A stretch of DNA of 6,282 nt. It comes from Actinomycetota bacterium (GTDB lineage: Bacteria > Actinomycetota > Acidimicrobiia > Acidimicrobiales > JACDEA01). The notes beneath the pieces were generated by a model, which saw nothing but the letters and a program-made list of their open reading frames with translations, had not been told where the DNA came from and did not search any database. The stretch's first letter is position 1, and each line of letters begins with the position of its first letter. Location: positions 1 through 6,282 of the forward strand of contig JACDEA010000138.1 of the NCBI GenBank assembly GCA_013816725.1. Direction: 5' to 3'. This document shows positions 5,382-6,282 of the stretch, piece by piece. The position numbers and the translations under genes are program-made.

Positions 5382-5942
5382 TTACGGCTGGCGACCGGTG
5401 AAGGCCGCCAGGCGATCGATGCGCGTCGCCGTTGCAGAGGACTCGACTTCGTTGCCGAACGCGACGTTGCGCAGCGCCGGCGCGATGAACCCGACGGCGA
5501 AGTCTTCGACGACGGCGACGATCTCATCGTCTGGCGCGTACGTCTGGCCGGTAGCCCGAGTCAGGTCCCACCCGTGCACGAGTCCGTCGAGAGCGACGAA
5601 CCGGAGGAACTCGCGGCCCGGCACGGCCCCGATGGGGGTCTCCAGGACGCGGTCGAGCGCGCCGGGTCGCGCCGTGGCCTCGGCGAACGCCGCGATGGCT
5701 GCGTTGAACGCAGCGGCGGGATCGTCGCCGGCCAGGTCGGGCATCGGCCCGGACATGTCCGGAAGGGCTTCGCCTCGGAAGCCCGCCGCGAACGCGGTCG
5801 CCCCGCCGATCATGTGGTTGAGCAGGTCGCGGATGGTCCACCCCTCGCACGGCGTCGGATTGGCCAACTGGTCGGGCCTGATCGACCCGATCACGTCGAC
5901 CACCATCGGCACGATCACTTCAAGCTGCTCTGAACCCTCCAT
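5382..5942 (-). CDS. DinB-fold maleylpyruvate isomerase-like protein (TIGR03086 type)
   Basis: A 186-aa cytosolic protein with the MDMPI/DinB four-helix fold, related to mycothiol-dependent maleylpyruvate isomerase. Signatures are the N-terminal helix, NPTPCEGWTIRDLLNHMIGG (28-47), and ALDGLVHGWDLTRATGQ (117-133). The metal ligands are probably His43, Asp119 and His123, matching the His ... Glu/Asp-x3-His pattern of the family. Many relatives are annotated only as TIGR03086 metal-binding proteins, so the thiol cofactor and substrate are not established. The start is ATG 5942, with GGAGGG 9 nt upstream. In-frame ATGs at 6035 and 6071 would add 31 or 43 residues that the family lacks. The tautomerase gene follows 45 nt downstream. 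Confidence 0.88.
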   Translation of the reverse strand: MEGSEQLEVIVPMVVDVIGSIRPDQLANPTPCEGWTIRDLLNHMIGGATAFAAGFRGEALPDMSGPMPDLAGDDPAAAFNAAIAAFAEATARPGALDRVLETPIGAVPGREFLRFVALDGLVHGWDLTRATGQTYAPDDEIVAVVEDFAVGFIAPALRNVAFGNEVESSATATRIDRLAAFTGRQP

Positions 5943-6093
5943 GCGACGACGCCCTCCGTGTGTTTTCGCCGCTACCGCGGCCTCTAGATCGCGGCCCCGC
6001 TCGATCAGGTAACTGACCTCATCGCGCTGCGCCATTGCCGTGATGATCGCAATCGGCCGGCGTGGCGGCATCGGCCATCCACGCCAACTCTCG
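5943..6093. other. Intergenic leader upstream of the DinB-like gene
   Basis: With the start at 5942, the gap to the LuxR-type gene is 195 nt, including the inverted repeat described separately. The frame of the DinB-like gene is open through it from 6071. The stretch reading MAQRDEVSYLIERGRDLEAA from 6035 has helix-like composition but no Shine-Dalgarno. I see no convincing promoter, although one is expected here. Confidence 0.35.
5952..5957 (-). promoter_or_regulatory. Ribosome-binding site of the DinB-like gene
   Basis: GGAGGG lies 9 nt before the ATG at 5942 and decides this start over the in-frame ATGs further upstream. Confidence 0.6.
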
Positions 6094-6131
6094 CCGTGGC
6101 CCCATGGCCAGGATTACCCATGGGGCCGCGG
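6094..6131. terminator. Inverted repeat after the LuxR-type gene, probable terminator
   Basis: There is a perfect 10-bp inverted repeat: GGCCCCATGG at 6098-6107 and CCATGGGGCC at 6118-6127, with a 10-nt loop. The arms extend to about 14 bp (6094-6107 and 6118-6131) if one U-G pair on the plus strand (an A-C mismatch on the minus) is allowed. It begins 7 nt after the stop of the minus-strand LuxR-type gene. No T-tract follows, as is common for actinobacterial terminators. It could instead be a protein-binding site. Confidence 0.5.
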
Positions 6132-6137
6132 AGGCGT

Positions 6138-6282
6138 TCACGCCCGGCGGACGACGATTCCCTGCTCGAACGCGTAGGCGGTGGCCGCCGACCGGGACGC
6201 GACCCCGATCTTGGTGAAGATGTTCGACACGTGCCGGGCGACGGTGCGCTCGCTCAGGGAGAGGGCGGTCGCCACCTCACGG
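6138..6282 (-). CDS. LuxR-type HTH regulator, C-terminal end only
   Basis: Only the last 47 residues are in the window; the start lies beyond base 6282. They read REVATALSLSERTVARHVSN, then IFTKIGVASRSAATAYAFEQ and a short tail. This is the GerE/LuxR DNA-binding domain from its second helix onward: the turn at LSLSERTV, recognition helix TVARHVSNIFTKI, and final dimerisation helix RSAATAYAFE. The upstream part could be a response-regulator receiver, an ATPase/TPR region or a sensor domain, which cannot be told from here. The stop at 6138 is followed closely by an inverted repeat, so the gene probably ends its transcript. No link to the downstream genes is shown. Confidence 0.93.
   Translation of the reverse strand, partial: REVATALSLSERTVARHVSNIFTKIGVASRSAATAYAFEQGIVVRRA

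Noticed and set aside
5136..5933. A 265-codon plus-strand frame
   Set aside because: It is antisense to both the tautomerase and the DinB-like gene, with Asp/Arg/Gly-rich noise composition.
5986..6007. GATCG/CGATC inverted repeat in the leader of the DinB-like gene
   Set aside because: A 5-bp stem with a 10-nt loop is expected often by chance in this composition.

Overview
The window is GC-rich (about two thirds G+C by eye) and almost fully coding, with short gaps, 1-4 nt overlaps, GTG starts and several genes lacking a clear Shine-Dalgarno. Together with GuaB3, a DUF3052 protein and a TIGR03086/mycothiol-type DinB-fold protein, this points to an actinobacterium. An Acidimicrobiia-like lineage is my guess, but the window alone does not prove it. 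Nothing looks mobile: I see no transposase, integrase, tRNA, rRNA or CRISPR array.

Minus-strand block, 4741 down to 1. Seven genes run in one direction: a 64-aa unknown protein, a CoA-pyrophosphatase-type NUDIX hydrolase, a single-pass membrane protein, a GNAT acetyltransferase, a 127-aa unknown protein, guaB3 and guaA (its 3' end lies outside the window). NUDIX to membrane protein overlaps by ATGA, membrane protein to GNAT is separated by 2 nt, GNAT to the 127-aa gene by 6 nt, and guaB3 to guaA overlaps by 2 nt. A 93-nt gap before guaB3 may hold a separate promoter. The last two genes belong to GMP synthesis (IMP to XMP to GMP). The upstream genes are small enzymes and proteins of no obvious shared pathway.

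Plus strand, 4755-5063. One small DUF3052 gene starts head-to-head with the 64-aa gene. Only 13 bp separate the start codons, so the promoters must overlap or lie inside the neighbouring coding sequence.

Minus strand, 6282 down to 5106. The C-terminal end of a LuxR-type HTH regulator enters at the right edge, followed by a strong inverted repeat. Then come a DinB/maleylpyruvate-isomerase-like protein and a 4-oxalocrotonate-tautomerase-like protein, probably co-transcribed. The tautomerase converges on the DUF3052 gene.

This is mostly ordinary core-genome sequence and I found no new multi-gene system. The points worth a second look are a low-complexity insertion inside GuaA with repeats and a hairpin at DNA level, an apparent CTG start for guaA overlapping the guaB3 stop, a DUF3052 protein that seems to lack about 30 internal residues, and the extremely tight divergent start region.
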